A DNA stretch of 64,000 nucleotides from an uncultured SAR86 cluster bacterium (GTDB lineage: Bacteria > Pseudomonadota > Gammaproteobacteria > Magnimaribacterales > AG-339-G14), in NCBI GenBank assembly GCA_902561325.1, contig CACEOL010000001.1:62001-126000 (forward strand), given 5' to 3'. Numbering within the stretch: position 1 is the stretch's first letter; the number at the start of each line of letters is the position of its first letter. The position numbers and the translations under genes are program-made. The notes below the pieces were generated by a model, which saw only the letters and a list, made by a program, of their open reading frames with translations, ran no database searches and was not told where the DNA came from. This document shows positions 34,225-44,277 of this stretch, one piece after another.

Positions 34225-36153
34225 ATGAAAACTTATTCGGTAAGCGAAGCAAAAAAGAAAAATTCCATAATCTCTGAAGAAGATTTCAATGCGGAATATC
34301 AAGAGTCAATAAATAATCCAGAGAGCTTTTGGCAAAAAAAAGCTGAAGAAACCTTAGACTGGTTTTCAAATTGGAATGAAGTGGCTGCATCCGATTTGGA
34401 AGCCGGCGAAGTAGCTTGGTTCAAAAGAGGAAAATTGAATGCTAGTTTCAATTGCGTTGACCGTCACTTGGAAAATCATGCAACCAAAACCGCAATCATT
34501 TGGGAAGGCGATGATCCTAATGACAATAAAGAAATTTCCTTTCAAGAGTTGCATAAAAACGTTTGTCAGTTTGCCAATCTTTTAAAATCCAGAAATATAA
34601 AAAAAGGCGATCGAGTTTGTATTTACATGCCGATGATTCCTGAGGCAGCTTATGCGATGTTGGCTTGTGCCAGAATTGGTGCCATTCACTCAGTGGTCTT
34701 TGGAGGATTTTCCATCGAATCCCTGAAAGATAGAATTTTGGACTCGGATTGCACAACGGTCATAACCGCAAATGAAGGAATAAGAGGAGGAAAACTTGTC
34801 CCGCTGAAAAATAATGTGGATGAAGCTCTAAAGGACTGTCCTAATGTGCACAGCGTAATAGTTGTAAACCGAACGAAAAGCGCTTTAATCAAAGAAAATG
34901 AAGTGGATGTTGATTATTACCAGAACATAGAAAACTTTGAGGTTGATTGCCCTTGCGAAGAAATGGATGCCGAAGACCCGCTTTTCATTCTTTATACATC
35001 AGGCTCTACTGGAAAACCCAAAGGAGTCCTCCACACCACCGGAGGATATTTGTTGGGTGCAGCCTTAAGCCACAAATACATTTTCAATTTAAAAGAAGAC
35101 AGCATTTACTGGTGCACTGCAGACGTCGGCTGGGTTACAGGTCATACTTATATTGTCTATGGTCCTTTAGCAAATGCCTCAACCACTTTGATGTTTGAGG
35201 GTATACCAACATTCCCCGATGTTTCAAGATTCTGGAATGTGATTGATAAACATCAAGTTAATATTTTCTACACCGCTCCTACTGCAATCAGAGCGCTCAT
35301 GGCTCATGGCAATGAACCTTTGCAATCCTCCTCGAGAGATTCTCTGGAAGTACTGGGTACGGTTGGAGAGCCTATAAATCCAGAAGCCTGGGAGTGGTAT
35401 TACCATGAGGTTGGTAAAGGCAAATGCCCGATAGTCGATACTTGGTGGCAAACCGAAACCGGCAGCATCATGATTTCCGGCTTGGCAGGATTTTCTGATC
35501 AAAAGCCAGGTTGTGCTGGTAAACCTTTCCTTGGGATTAATCCTGCGCTTGTGGATGAAGCAGGCAATGAAATCGAAGGCCCGGGAAAGGGTAATTTGGT
35601 TGTAAAAAGTTCTTGGCCATCGCAAATCAGGACGGTTTATGGGGATCATCAAAGATGTGTCGACACCTACTATTCAACTTACAAAGGTTTTTATTTCACA
35701 GGAGATGGCGCTGAGCGAGATGCGGATGGTTTTTATAGAATCACAGGACGAGTTGATGATGTCTTAAATGTCTCTGGGCATCGCTTGGGTACGGCAGAAA
35801 TAGAAAGTGCTTTGGTTTTACACGAAGCAGTCGCAGAAGCTGCGGTAGTTGGTTTTGAACATGAAATCAAAGGACAAGGAATTTATTGTTATGTGAACCT
35901 TATGAAAGAAGCACAAGCTTCGGATGCAATCCATCAAGAATTAATTGGACTCATCGTCAAAGAAATCGGTCCCATTGCAAAACCTGATTCTATTCAGTTT
36001 TGTTACGATTTGCCCAAAACCCGATCAGGAAAAATCATGCGCAGGATTTTAAGAAAAATTGCAGAAAATGAATTGAATAATTTGGGAGATACCACTACCC
36101 TTGCTGATCCAAGTATCGTAGACATCTTGATCAAAGAAAGATTAAATAAATAA
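34225..36153 (+). CDS. acsA: acetyl-CoA synthetase
   Basis: AMP-forming enzyme that converts acetate, CoA and ATP to acetyl-CoA. The adenylation motifs [34 protein letters not shown] and [14 protein letters not shown] are present, and the C-terminal [15 protein letters not shown] contains the lysine regulated by acetylation in other species. Length is 642 aa, typical. A TAGAAT ends six bases before the ATG, and no clear Shine-Dalgarno is seen. msrA follows without a spacer. Confidence 0.95.
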   Translation: MKTYSVSEAKKKNSIISEEDFNAEYQESINNPESFWQKKAEETLDWFSNWNEVAASDLEAGEVAWFKRGKLNASFNCVDRHLENHATKTAIIWEGDDPNDNKEISFQELHKNVCQFANLLKSRNIKKGDRVCIYMPMIPEAAYAMLACARIGAIHSVVFGGFSIESLKDRILDSDCTTVITANEGIRGGKLVPLKNNVDEALKDCPNVHSVIVVNRTKSALIKENEVDVDYYQNIENFEVDCPCEEMDAEDPLFILYTSGSTGKPKGVLHTTGGYLLGAALSHKYIFNLKEDSIYWCTADVGWVTGHTYIVYGPLANASTTLMFEGIPTFPDVSRFWNVIDKHQVNIFYTAPTAIRALMAHGNEPLQSSSRDSLEVLGTVGEPINPEAWEWYYHEVGKGKCPIVDTWWQTETGSIMISGLAGFSDQKPGCAGKPFLGINPALVDEAGNEIEGPGKGNLVVKSSWPSQIRTVYGDHQRCVDTYYSTYKGFYFTGDGAERDADGFYRITGRVDDVLNVSGHRLGTAEIESALVLHEAVAEAAVVGFEHEIKGQGIYCYVNLMKEAQASDAIHQELIGLIVKEIGPIAKPDSIQFCYDLPKTRSGKIMRRILRKIAENELNNLGDTTTLADPSIVDILIKERLNK

Positions 36154-36783
36154 ATGTTTGGATTCAAAAGTTTAGAAATACCTATAAAGGAAGATTGTCT
36201 GCCTGGTAGAACTCAGGCAATTTACAATCCAGAAAATCACTTCGTGACCGGTGCGCCAATGTCTGAGTGCATGTCTCAAGATAGTCCCAGAATACTCTTT
36301 GGCATGGGCTGCTTTTGGGGAGCTGAAAAAATGTTTTGGGATTTGGATTGTGTCAAGGTTACTGGTGTTGGCTATGCTGCTGGACACACGCCTAATCCTA
36401 CTTATGAAGAAGTTTGTTCGGGATTGACTGCCCACTCTGAAATAGTTTTTGTGACTTACGAAGATGCTTCTAATTTAGAAGAGTTGTTGCAAGTCTTTTG
36501 GGAAGGACACGACCCTACCCAATTAATGCGTCAAGGTGGTGACGTGGGTACGCAATATCGTTCTGGAATTTATTTTTTTGATAAATCTCAAGAAGAACTG
36601 GCCCTCAAAACCAAAGAAATTTATCAAGCAAAACTAGACGCCAATGGCTTTGGTGAAATTGTCACGGAAATCTTGCCGGTTTCAGAAGAATTCTATGCTG
36701 AGGATTACCACCAACAATATTTGGCAAAAAATCCTAACGGCTACTGTGGACATGGCGGTTGTGGAGTAAGGTTTAAAGATTAG
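36154..36783 (+). CDS. msrA: peptide methionine-S-sulfoxide reductase MsrA
   Basis: Repairs oxidised methionine (S-epimer) with thioredoxin. GMGCFWGAEKMFW holds the catalytic cysteine, and GYAAGHTPNPTYEEVCSG, the EVFWEGHDPTQ-like segment and GTQYRSGIYF are typical. C-terminal cysteines in GYCGHGGCGV are the likely recycling pair. Length is 209 aa, with the N-terminal extension seen in E. coli-type MsrA. Its ATG follows the acs stop directly. The stop shares TTAG with the convergent hydrolase gene. Confidence 0.94.
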   Translation: MFGFKSLEIPIKEDCLPGRTQAIYNPENHFVTGAPMSECMSQDSPRILFGMGCFWGAEKMFWDLDCVKVTGVGYAAGHTPNPTYEEVCSGLTAHSEIVFVTYEDASNLEELLQVFWEGHDPTQLMRQGGDVGTQYRSGIYFFDKSQEELALKTKEIYQAKLDANGFGEIVTEILPVSEEFYAEDYHQQYLAKNPNGYCGHGGCGVRFKD

Positions 36784-37604
36784 CCTTTCCAGTGAAACTC
36801 TTCACCCTTGCTCACTGCTTTATCTTCTTCAATCAATTTATTTAAGTGGGCTAATAGAGAAGCTCGCGCAATGCCGTGAAGCCTTTCATCGACATCGTCG
36901 TAAACCTTTTCAACCAATTGATCTAAGTTGGCTTTAGAAAATTCTGTTAAGGCATCGACTACTTTCTTTTCTCTAAACATTCTATGACTAACAATCCAAT
37001 CCACAACACTTTTGGGATCTTTCATGAGATTTCCATGCCCTGGTGCAATCAAAGAAATATCAAATTGTTTGAGCTTTTCCAAGGACTCAATGTATTGCTT
37101 CATGTTGCCATCAGGTGGTCCTATGACCACTGTGGAGCCTTCCATAATGTGATCGCCGGTAAAGATCATCTTTTCATCTTCTAAGAGATAACAAAGGTGA
37201 TTTGAAGCGTGTCCTGGAGTATGAATGGCTTTTAAGGTGTACTCAATTTCTCTGATTTCGTCACCATCTTCCAACACTTTATTGGCTTTGAAGGTTTTAT
37301 CTTGAGTTTGTTTGTGAAGGGCATACATTCCCATAACCGGTGCTGCAGTTCTTTGGTGCAGTAACTTTGCTCCAGGAGAATGATCTGGATGGGTGTGAGT
37401 TACTAGGATTTGCTTAATGTCATCGCCACAGGCTTTAGCAATATTTTCAATATGCTCTGGCATTGCAGGACCTGGATCAATCACCGTGATTTCTTCTTTG
37501 CCCACAAGATAAGTATTCGTTCCAGGGCCAGTAAAAACGCTGGAATTGCCTGCAGTGATTCTTCTGACTAATGGCGATAACTCAGTGATCGTCATAACCT
37601 TCAT
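36780..37604 (-). CDS. metallo-beta-lactamase-fold hydrolase (LACTB2-like)
   Basis: A 274-aa hydrolase of the MBL superfamily. Zinc ligands are seen in THTHPDHSPGAKLL (HxHxDH), HTPGHASNHLCYLL and GDHIMEGSTVV, with a later APGHG histidine. The N-terminal NTYLVGKEEITVIDPGP and a C-terminal helical domain ending with a winged-helix-like segment match the LACTB2-like group, some of which are ribonucleases. The substrate is unknown. It overlaps the upstream Nudix gene by 23 bases, so the two are co-transcribed. Confidence 0.82.
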   Translation of the reverse strand: MKVMTITELSPLVRRITAGNSSVFTGPGTNTYLVGKEEITVIDPGPAMPEHIENIAKACGDDIKQILVTHTHPDHSPGAKLLHQRTAAPVMGMYALHKQTQDKTFKANKVLEDGDEIREIEYTLKAIHTPGHASNHLCYLLEDEKMIFTGDHIMEGSTVVIGPPDGNMKQYIESLEKLKQFDISLIAPGHGNLMKDPKSVVDWIVSHRMFREKKVVDALTEFSKANLDQLVEKVYDDVDERLHGIARASLLAHLNKLIEEDKAVSKGEEFHWKG

Positions 37605-38451
37605 CTCCTGGCATAAGCAAAACCATTTTTCCGTCTTGCATGAAAATTTTTGGCTCCACAGTCACGATATTATTTTGGTCTTCCACTTTATTCTTTAAAA
37701 GTGTTTCAGTGTCGGTGAAACCCCTAATGGATTCTAAATTCTTAATGGTTGGGAAAATTATTGGAAACTCGCCCTTTTCTCCCTGGGCGAGAGCATCCTC
37801 GGGTTTAATCCAAATACTTTTTACTCCTTCACTACCATCGTGCCTGGCAGTTTGGCCTTCTGGAAATAGCGCAATGAAAAAATGCGTACTATATCTTTTA
37901 GCTTCGGATTTTGGTGTAACCCAATGAGAAATGTAAGCCAAGCGATCAACAGCAAGTTGTAAGTCCAGCTTTTGGCACAATTCCAATAAAACTGGCTCAC
38001 CTTGGTTTAATTTATCTCGATACTCTTTAAGAATTTCTTTTTCACTTTCGTTTGAAGAGCCAAAAACTTCGCCACTGCTTCTATAAGCTAGCAAGACGCC
38101 ACATTCCTCAAAACATTCTCTGATGCAAGCAATCCAATAGTTAAGCCCTCCTGATTTAACACCTAATAATTGGGATGCAACTTCGTCGGTCAATCCGCGA
38201 CAGTAACTGTTGATGTCGTCTTTTAAATCATATTCATCGAGCTTCCCTCCAGGAAATACCCAGGCACCGCCAAAATTTGTTTTGATTGATCTTTGTATCA
38301 TAAATACTTCTACTGCTTCTTCGATGGTTCTAACCAACAACACCGTAGCTGCAGGTTTAGGTTTAGAAGGAGGCAAAGAAGGATCAGCTTGTTGAATGTT
38401 GATCTTAGGATTTCTCTCTACTTTGATATCTTTAGAATCTTTTTCTGACAT
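37582..38451 (-). CDS. Nudix hydrolase, NUDT19-like with interrupted Nudix box
   Basis: A 289-aa hydrolase of nucleoside-diphosphate-linked compounds. The Nudix box is present but split: WVFPGGKLDEYDL is separated by about 30 residues from ACIRECFEECGVLLAY. Such an insertion is known from NUDT19-type CoA/acyl-CoA diphosphatases, so a CoA-linked substrate is plausible. The N-terminal 30 residues are charged and probably disordered. It is divergent from nnrD, with 20-60 bp between depending on the nnrD start. Confidence 0.78.
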   Translation of the reverse strand: MSEKDSKDIKVERNPKINIQQADPSLPPSKPKPAATVLLVRTIEEAVEVFMIQRSIKTNFGGAWVFPGGKLDEYDLKDDINSYCRGLTDEVASQLLGVKSGGLNYWIACIRECFEECGVLLAYRSSGEVFGSSNESEKEILKEYRDKLNQGEPVLLELCQKLDLQLAVDRLAYISHWVTPKSEAKRYSTHFFIALFPEGQTARHDGSEGVKSIWIKPEDALAQGEKGEFPIIFPTIKNLESIRGFTDTETLLKNKVEDQNNIVTVEPKIFMQDGKMVLLMPGDEGYDDH

Positions 38452-38471
38452 ATAAATTTTAGATTTCAGGA

Positions 38472-39347
38472 TTGTTTGTACATAATATATTTAATAAATT
38501 TTTATACAAATTGAAAATCAAAGAATTTAAATCAAAAAATATCGAAAAAAAGCTCGTCAGAAATCCTAATTCTAATAAAGGAGACTATGGTCATGTTTTA
38601 GTCGTTGCAGGAAATCTCGGTTTTGGTGGCGCTGCCCTTCTTGCTTCAAAAGGAGTTCTTGTTGGTGGCGCCGGTCTAGTAACCTTAGCAACAAGAAAAG
38701 ATCATCTCTCCGCAGCTTTGGCATATTGTCCAGAAGTTATGACGAAAACTGTAGAAAGTATCTCTGACTTGGAAAATCACTTACCCGATAAAACAGTCAT
38801 TTGTATTGGTCCAGGATTGGGTAGAAATTATTGGGCTGATCAGATGCTTTATAAAACGACAAACTTTGCAGCAAAAGAAAATCTACCGATTTTGATTGAT
38901 GCTGATGGATTAAATATCCTCTCTGAAAATAAATTGAAAATTAAATTACCAAAAAAATTAATCCTTACCCCTCATCCAGGAGAAGCAGCACGATTACTCA
39001 AGACAAAGGTCTCGACCATTCAAAAAAATAGACCACAAGCATTAGCTAAGCTTTGCGATAAATATAATGCAACTGTCATTCTTAAAGGCCATGAAACATT
39101 GGTTGGCAACAAAAGAACTTCATTTATTTGTAAAAAAGGTAATGCTGGTATGGCAGTAGCCGGTATGGGTGATGTTCTTTCTGGACTGGTTTCTGGATTG
39201 ATTGCTCAAGGATTATCGTCTATAGATGCCGCTTGCTTAGGGGTGGATATGCATGCAGGTGCAGCAGATAGTTATATTGAAAAGCAAGATATGAAATCTT
39301 TGATGCCTTCTGATTTATTTAACCTTATGAAAATGAAGGATGAATAA
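38472..39347 (+). CDS. nnrD: ADP-dependent NAD(P)H-hydrate dehydratase (stand-alone NnrD)
   Basis: Repairs hydrated NAD(P)H using ADP. It has the ribokinase-like YjeF C-terminal domain: KGDYGHVLVVAGN, GPGLGRNYWAD, LIDADGLNIL, LTPHPGEAARLL and GNAGMAVAGMGDVLSG. In E. coli this domain is fused to the NnrE epimerase (YjeF N-terminal domain), which is absent here: the residues ahead of the domain are only 30-40 low-complexity ones. No in-frame ATG exists near the start; TTG at 38472 or 38511 must be used, and 38511 is likelier if the promoter lies before it. tsaE overlaps by 8 bases, as in the yjeF-yjeE pair. Confidence 0.85.
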   Translation: MFVHNIFNKFLYKLKIKEFKSKNIEKKLVRNPNSNKGDYGHVLVVAGNLGFGGAALLASKGVLVGGAGLVTLATRKDHLSAALAYCPEVMTKTVESISDLENHLPDKTVICIGPGLGRNYWADQMLYKTTNFAAKENLPILIDADGLNILSENKLKIKLPKKLILTPHPGEAARLLKTKVSTIQKNRPQALAKLCDKYNATVILKGHETLVGNKRTSFICKKGNAGMAVAGMGDVLSGLVSGLIAQGLSSIDAACLGVDMHAGAADSYIEKQDMKSLMPSDLFNLMKMKDE

Positions 39348-39792
39348 AGAACTTGTCTTATCAAGCCTTGACGAGACAAAACAGCTTGCAGAAAAAATCG
39401 CTTCTTTTCTAATTCAAGAAAACAATTTCCCGATTTCTATTCATCTTGCTGGAGACTTAGGCACAGGAAAAACTACTTTAGTAAAAGAAGTTTTAAATTG
39501 TCTTGGTATAGAAAATTTCATCAATAGTCCAACCTTTACTTTGATTGAGCCTTATGAAGTCAATGATTTGAAAATCTTTCACATCGATTTATACCGAGTG
39601 GAAAAAATAACTGAGCTAAGCGCAATTGGTTTAGAAGAATATTTGCAGGAAGCGAATTCCATCAACTTTATTGAATGGCCTGAAAAAGGATCTGGTTTTT
39701 TAAAAGAGCCTGACATCGCCATTTCTTTATTTCATCAAGGAGAAGTTGCAAGAAAATGTAAAGTTGAAACTTCTTTAGACTTAAATCTTTAA
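39340..39792 (+). CDS. tsaE: tRNA t6A synthesis ATPase TsaE
   Basis: P-loop ATPase that supports TsaB/TsaD in making threonylcarbamoyl-adenosine at position 37 of ANN-decoding tRNAs. The Walker A is AGDLGTGKTTLVKEVL, followed by INSPTFTLIEPY and HIDLYRVEK, and the C-terminal INFIEWPEKG is family-typical. Length is 150 aa. It overlaps nnrD, as in E. coli, and ends one base from the convergent priA stop. Confidence 0.93.
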   Translation: MNKELVLSSLDETKQLAEKIASFLIQENNFPISIHLAGDLGTGKTTLVKEVLNCLGIENFINSPTFTLIEPYEVNDLKIFHIDLYRVEKITELSAIGLEEYLQEANSINFIEWPEKGSGFLKEPDIAISLFHQGEVARKCKVETSLDLNL

Positions 39793-39793
39793 G

Positions 39794-41959
39794 CTAGTTG
39801 AGTGGATCCACATCAATGCCAATTCTGACATTTTTAGAATAATCGCTTTGATCAATCATATTAATAACTTGATTTGCAAGGGCATGTATTTTTTTTCGAT
39901 TTTCAGATTTCAGGGTTAAGACCCATCGAAAATAATTTTTTCGCTTTTCGATAAGCTCTGGTTTTGGTCCTATAAATTCTTCGTCATTTAAGTTTAATGA
40001 ACGAGAGATTTCCATCAAAACCTTCTCAGGAAGAGGTCGTTTTAGGGACTCTGCATGAATGTTAATCTGATAAACAAAAGGAGGAAGCTTGCTGGTTTGT
40101 CTTTCTTCTAAAATTTCTTTGGCAATCTTATCGTAATCAAAAGAAGAAATTTTTTCTAAAAAAGGATGTTCTGGTACAAACGATTGCAAAATAACCTTGC
40201 CTTCTTTATCTTCTCTGCCAGCTCTTCCTGAAACCTGAATCAGTAACTGAGCCAGCCTTTCAGAAGCTTTGTGATCTACTGAGAAAAGACCACTGTCAGC
40301 ATCTACTACTACCACTAAAGTTAAATTGGGCATGTGGTGACCTTTGGCTAAAATCTGAGTCCCCACCAATATGAGAGGCTCTTTGGAATCTGGTAATACC
40401 GAGTTGGATTTTAATTTCTCCCTGCCCAAAGCTTCTCGGTCAACTCTGATTACAGGACTATTTTTGAAATACTCTTTTAAAAATTCTTCGAGTTTCTCGG
40501 TTCCCGTATGAAAGAATTCTAAACTTTCTTCGTTACAGTTCAGACAAGCAACAGGCATCGGATGCTTGGTACCACAATGATGACAAACTAATCTTTTGGG
40601 ATTGATGTGATAAACCATTGATACATCGCAGTTGTTGCATTCCGGAGTCCAACCACATTTGTTGCAAAAGACCATTGGGGCGTAGCCTTTTTTGTTGAGG
40701 AAGACTAAAACTTGATTGCCTTTACTCAATTCTTTTGAAATTTCATTGAGACTGTATTCGGTTAAACCCGATTTCAGTTCGGAAGACCTTAAGTCTGAGA
40801 TTTCAAACTTAGGCTGTCTGGCATCTTTTACTCTTTGGGTTAGTTTGTGTAAGAAGTATTTTTCATCATTGCAATTTTTCAGACTTTCTAGGCTGGGTGT
40901 TGCTGAGCACATGATGACAGGAATTTTTTCAAGATTTGCTCGATAAACTGCTACATCTCTTGCTGAATATCTGAAACCATCGATTTGTTTATATGAAGAA
41001 TCATGTTCTTCATCTACCACTATCAAGCCTAAATCCTTAAAGGGAGTAAATATTGCTGATCTTGTTCCAATTAAAATAGATTTAAAACCTTTGTTCATGT
41101 CGTTCCAAGAATGAGCTCTATCTTTTTCTGACATCTCTGAGTGCAAAAGAGCGACATTGTCTTCACCGAATCTCCTTTCAATTTCGGCCTTAAGATTTGG
41201 GGTAAGACCAATTTCTGGAACAAGAATTAGAACTTGTTTACCTTTTTCTATGTGGTCTCTAATCAGATGGAAATATATTTCGGTTTTACCACTTCCCGTA
41301 ACACCAAAAATTAGATGTGCAAAATTTGTTGAAGAATTTTTAATTGATTTATAAATTTTATTTTGTTCAGCATTCAATTCAAAAAAAGCATCTGAATTAA
41401 GTTCTTTATTAGTTTTCAATTCATTTCGATTAAGGCTTTTAATCTCTACAAAACCTTTTGAAATTAAAGCATCCAGAATGGTTTTAGAGATTTTGTTTGC
41501 CCTTAAACCTGGAAGGGATAACTCGGATTTGTATTGAAAAACTTCCAAGGCTTCAAATTGCTTTTTTGCGCGCCCAAAGGATTCTTTGCTAGCTAATTTT
41601 CCCAAGTTTGTAATTGCGTATACCTCTATGGAATCGCTTATTTCTTTGCCTTTTCTCAAGAAAGGTGGGAAATAAGATTTAAATATTTCTCCAATGGGTG
41701 CTTTATAGTAATTGGCTATCCATTGAATGAGTTCGTATGAAGGCTTATCGATTAAAGAATTTCTATCTAAAACTTTGGTTATGGGTTTTATAGATTTTAT
41801 ATTTGGACTGGATTGTTTTTTTAATACGTACCCAACAATTTCTCGATTTCTAAATGGAACTTGAACTCTGGAGCCATTGGAAATCTTAATATTTGAACTG
41901 TAAGTAAAAGAGCTTCTTAAAGGTAAAGGGAGTGCTACTTCATAGTATAAATTTTCCAT
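39794..41959 (-). CDS. priA: primosomal protein N' (PriA helicase)
   Basis: 3'-5' helicase that restarts stalled replication forks. The N-terminal DNA-binding domain is followed by the SF2 motifs GVTGSGKTEIYFHL (Walker A) and VVDEEHDSSYKQ (DEEH), then the two zinc sites CNKCGWTPECNNC and CHHCG...CLNC, and the C-terminal helicase lobe with QVSGRAGRE. Length is 721 aa (E. coli 732). It is divergent from rpmE2, the same pairing as priA-rpmE in E. coli. Confidence 0.95.
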   Translation of the reverse strand: MENLYYEVALPLPLRSSFTYSSNIKISNGSRVQVPFRNREIVGYVLKKQSSPNIKSIKPITKVLDRNSLIDKPSYELIQWIANYYKAPIGEIFKSYFPPFLRKGKEISDSIEVYAITNLGKLASKESFGRAKKQFEALEVFQYKSELSLPGLRANKISKTILDALISKGFVEIKSLNRNELKTNKELNSDAFFELNAEQNKIYKSIKNSSTNFAHLIFGVTGSGKTEIYFHLIRDHIEKGKQVLILVPEIGLTPNLKAEIERRFGEDNVALLHSEMSEKDRAHSWNDMNKGFKSILIGTRSAIFTPFKDLGLIVVDEEHDSSYKQIDGFRYSARDVAVYRANLEKIPVIMCSATPSLESLKNCNDEKYFLHKLTQRVKDARQPKFEISDLRSSELKSGLTEYSLNEISKELSKGNQVLVFLNKKGYAPMVFCNKCGWTPECNNCDVSMVYHINPKRLVCHHCGTKHPMPVACLNCNEESLEFFHTGTEKLEEFLKEYFKNSPVIRVDREALGREKLKSNSVLPDSKEPLILVGTQILAKGHHMPNLTLVVVVDADSGLFSVDHKASERLAQLLIQVSGRAGREDKEGKVILQSFVPEHPFLEKISSFDYDKIAKEILEERQTSKLPPFVYQINIHAESLKRPLPEKVLMEISRSLNLNDEEFIGPKPELIEKRKNYFRWVLTLKSENRKKIHALANQVINMIDQSDYSKNVRIGIDVDPLN

Positions 41960-41969
41960 TTAAGTTTAT

Positions 41970-41997
41970 TTGAGAATAAATAGTCTTCTGGTATAGT
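41970..41997 (+). promoter_or_regulatory. sigma70-type promoter for rpmE2
   Basis: TTGAGA (41970-41975) and TATAGT (41992-41997) with a 16-bp spacer, the -10 preceded by TTCTGG. The rpmB promoter region has the identical 10-mer TTCTGGTATA. A start near 42004 gives a leader of about 25 bases before the GTG, containing AAGAAG as a weak ribosome-binding site. Confidence 0.65.
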
Positions 41998-42029
41998 GCG
42001 GCAGCATATTTTTTTAATCAAGAAGAATA

Positions 42030-42446
42030 GTGAAAAAAGAAATTCATCCAGAATACAGAACGGTTTTATTTCATGATGTGAGTGTAGATAAGTACTACCT
42101 CATTCCATCAACATTGGAAACTGACCAAACAAAAGAATGGGAAGATGGTAATACCTATCCTTACTGTCCTCTTGATGTGTCTTCGGCCTCACATCCTTTC
42201 TATACAGGCCAGAATAAAATTATTGATACTGGTGGAAGAGTTGAAAGGTTCAAAAAACGTTTTTCAAAAAAGAAAGCTGCTGTAAAGGCTGCTCCTGCTG
42301 AAGAAAGCTCTCAAGAAGAGACTCCTCCGGCTGAAGAAGAAGATTTAAAAACCTCGGTTCCTGCTGAAGAAGTAACGAAAGAGGCTCCTGAAGCCTCAAC
42401 TGAAGAAGGAAGTGATGAATCTTCTAATTCTTCTGAAGAAAAATAA
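42030..42446 (+). CDS. rpmE2: 50S ribosomal protein L31 type B with long acidic C-terminal tail
   Basis: The first 80 or so residues are L31: [18 protein letters not shown] and [36 protein letters not shown]. It lacks the CxxC zinc pairs, so it is the zinc-independent (type B) form. After [12 protein letters not shown] the protein runs on for about 50 residues made mostly of Glu, Ala, Ser, Pro and Thr, for 138 aa in total against 80-90 usually. The tail is in frame with no homopolymer artefact evident. It starts with GTG. The neighbour priA supports the identity. Confidence 0.88.
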   Translation: MKKEIHPEYRTVLFHDVSVDKYYLIPSTLETDQTKEWEDGNTYPYCPLDVSSASHPFYTGQNKIIDTGGRVERFKKRFSKKKAAVKAAPAEESSQEETPPAEEEDLKTSVPAEEVTKEAPEASTEEGSDESSNSSEEK

Positions 42447-42488
42447 CTGTTCGTACTTCATTTTTTAGACTTCTAACCAGTCACTAAT

Positions 42489-44276
42489 ATGAATCCTGAA
42501 TTTATTAGAAATATCGCCATCATTGCACACGTCGATCATGGAAAAACAACTTTAGTCGATAAATTATTAGAACATTCCGGCACCTTAGATCGAAAAAATA
42601 TTGGCTCAGAAAGAATCTTAGATTCCAATGATCAAGAAAGAGAAAGAGGAATAACTATTCTTTCTAAAAACACTGCCATCAAATGGAAAGATTACAAAAT
42701 CAATATTGTAGACACTCCTGGACATGCTGATTTTGGTGGAGAAGTTGAAAGAGTTTTGTCTATGGTAGATTCAGTTTTATTGCTAGTTGATGCAGTCGAT
42801 GGTCCCATGCCACAAACCAGATTTGTAACTCAAAAAGCTTTTGAACAAGGACTAAATCCCATTCTAGTTATAAACAAAATCGATCGTCCAAGTGCCAGAC
42901 CAGATTGGGTACAAGACCAAGTTTTTGATCTCTTCGATAGGCTGGGTGGGAACGATCAACAGATGGATTTTCCTACAATCTATACCTCTGCATTGAATGG
43001 AACTTCTGGTCTGGATTTAAAAAAAATTGAAGAAAACATGTCTCCACTCTTAGACCTCATCATAAATAAAGTGAATGAACCCCCTGTGAGTTTGGAAGAA
43101 CCATTTCAAATGCAAATCAGTGCTTTAGATAGTAATAACTATGTAGGAGTAATTGGCATTGGCAGAATATCTCGTGGAAACGTTAAACCAAACGATTCAG
43201 TTGTAGTGATTGATGCTGAAGGAGAGCAAAAAACAGGAAAAATTCTCCAAGTTTTGGGTCACGAAGGCCTTGAAAGAGTTGAGGTCGAAAAAGCTGAAGC
43301 AGGTGACATTGTCTGTGTGACAGGTATAGAAAAGTTATATATCTCAGATACTTTATGTAATCCGGAGAATATAGAACAACTCCCTCCTCTCTCTGTAGAT
43401 GAGCCAACTGTAAGCATGACCTTCCAAGTGAATGATTCTCCATTTGCTGGTAAGGAAGGTAAATTTGTAACTTCAAGAAACATCAAAGACCGACTTGAGC
43501 AAGAATTATTGTCTAATGTTGCTTTGAGAGTTGAGCAAGGTGAAAGTGCTGATAAATTCAAAGTCTCCGGTAGAGGGGAATTACATTTATCAGTTTTAAT
43601 AGAAAGCATGCGTCGAGACGGGTTCGAGTTGGGAGTTTCTAAACCAGAAGTTATTCAGAAAGATATGAATGGCGAAATCCATGAACCTTTCGAACAAATA
43701 GTAATTGATATCGAGGAACAACATCAGGGACCTGTAATGGAAGAAATGGGTTCAAGAAAAGCAGAACTGAAAAACATGGAACCGAGCGAAAGTGGGAGAA
43801 TAAAATTGGATTTTATTGCGCCTTCCAGAGGTATGATTGGATTTAGGTCGCAGTTTCTTACTTTAACGAGCGGTACCGGAATTTTAACCAGTATCTTTGA
43901 TCATTACGGACCTGCAAAAAAAGGTGAGATTACTACTCGTCAAAATGGTGTCCTGGTCTCTATGGCTGAAGGCAAAACCTTAGCCTATTCGTTATTCAAC
44001 TTACAAAATAGAGGGAAGCTTTTTGTAGGACACGGATTGAATGTTTATAAAGGGCAAATTGTTGGCTTACATTCCAGAGACAACGACTTACCGGTTAACC
44101 CAACAAAAGCAAAACAGTTAACCAATATCAGAGCCTCCGGTACTGATGAAAATCTTATCTTGGTTCCGCATATTGAACATTCTTTAGAACAGGCATTGGA
44201 ATTTATCGAAGAGGACGAATTAGTAGAAGTAACTCCTTCAGCTATTAGATTAAGAAAAAAAGCTTTCAGATTTTAA
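42489..44276 (+). CDS. typA: ribosome-associated GTPase TypA/BipA
   Basis: Translational GTPase of the EF-G family, with roles in stress responses and 50S assembly. G1 is [11 protein letters not shown]2 lies near [14 protein letters not shown]3 is [16 protein letters not shown] and G4 is [10 protein letters not shown]. The C-terminal half ([21 protein letters not shown], then [21 protein letters not shown]) is specific to BipA. Length is 595 aa. It lies 42 bp after rpmE2 and ends one base from the convergent dut stop. Confidence 0.96.
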   Translation: MNPEFIRNIAIIAHVDHGKTTLVDKLLEHSGTLDRKNIGSERILDSNDQERERGITILSKNTAIKWKDYKINIVDTPGHADFGGEVERVLSMVDSVLLLVDAVDGPMPQTRFVTQKAFEQGLNPILVINKIDRPSARPDWVQDQVFDLFDRLGGNDQQMDFPTIYTSALNGTSGLDLKKIEENMSPLLDLIINKVNEPPVSLEEPFQMQISALDSNNYVGVIGIGRISRGNVKPNDSVVVIDAEGEQKTGKILQVLGHEGLERVEVEKAEAGDIVCVTGIEKLYISDTLCNPENIEQLPPLSVDEPTVSMTFQVNDSPFAGKEGKFVTSRNIKDRLEQELLSNVALRVEQGESADKFKVSGRGELHLSVLIESMRRDGFELGVSKPEVIQKDMNGEIHEPFEQIVIDIEEQHQGPVMEEMGSRKAELKNMEPSESGRIKLDFIAPSRGMIGFRSQFLTLTSGTGILTSIFDHYGPAKKGEITTRQNGVLVSMAEGKTLAYSLFNLQNRGKLFVGHGLNVYKGQIVGLHSRDNDLPVNPTKAKQLTNIRASGTDENLILVPHIEHSLEQALEFIEEDELVEVTPSAIRLRKKAFRF

Positions 44277-44277
44277 T

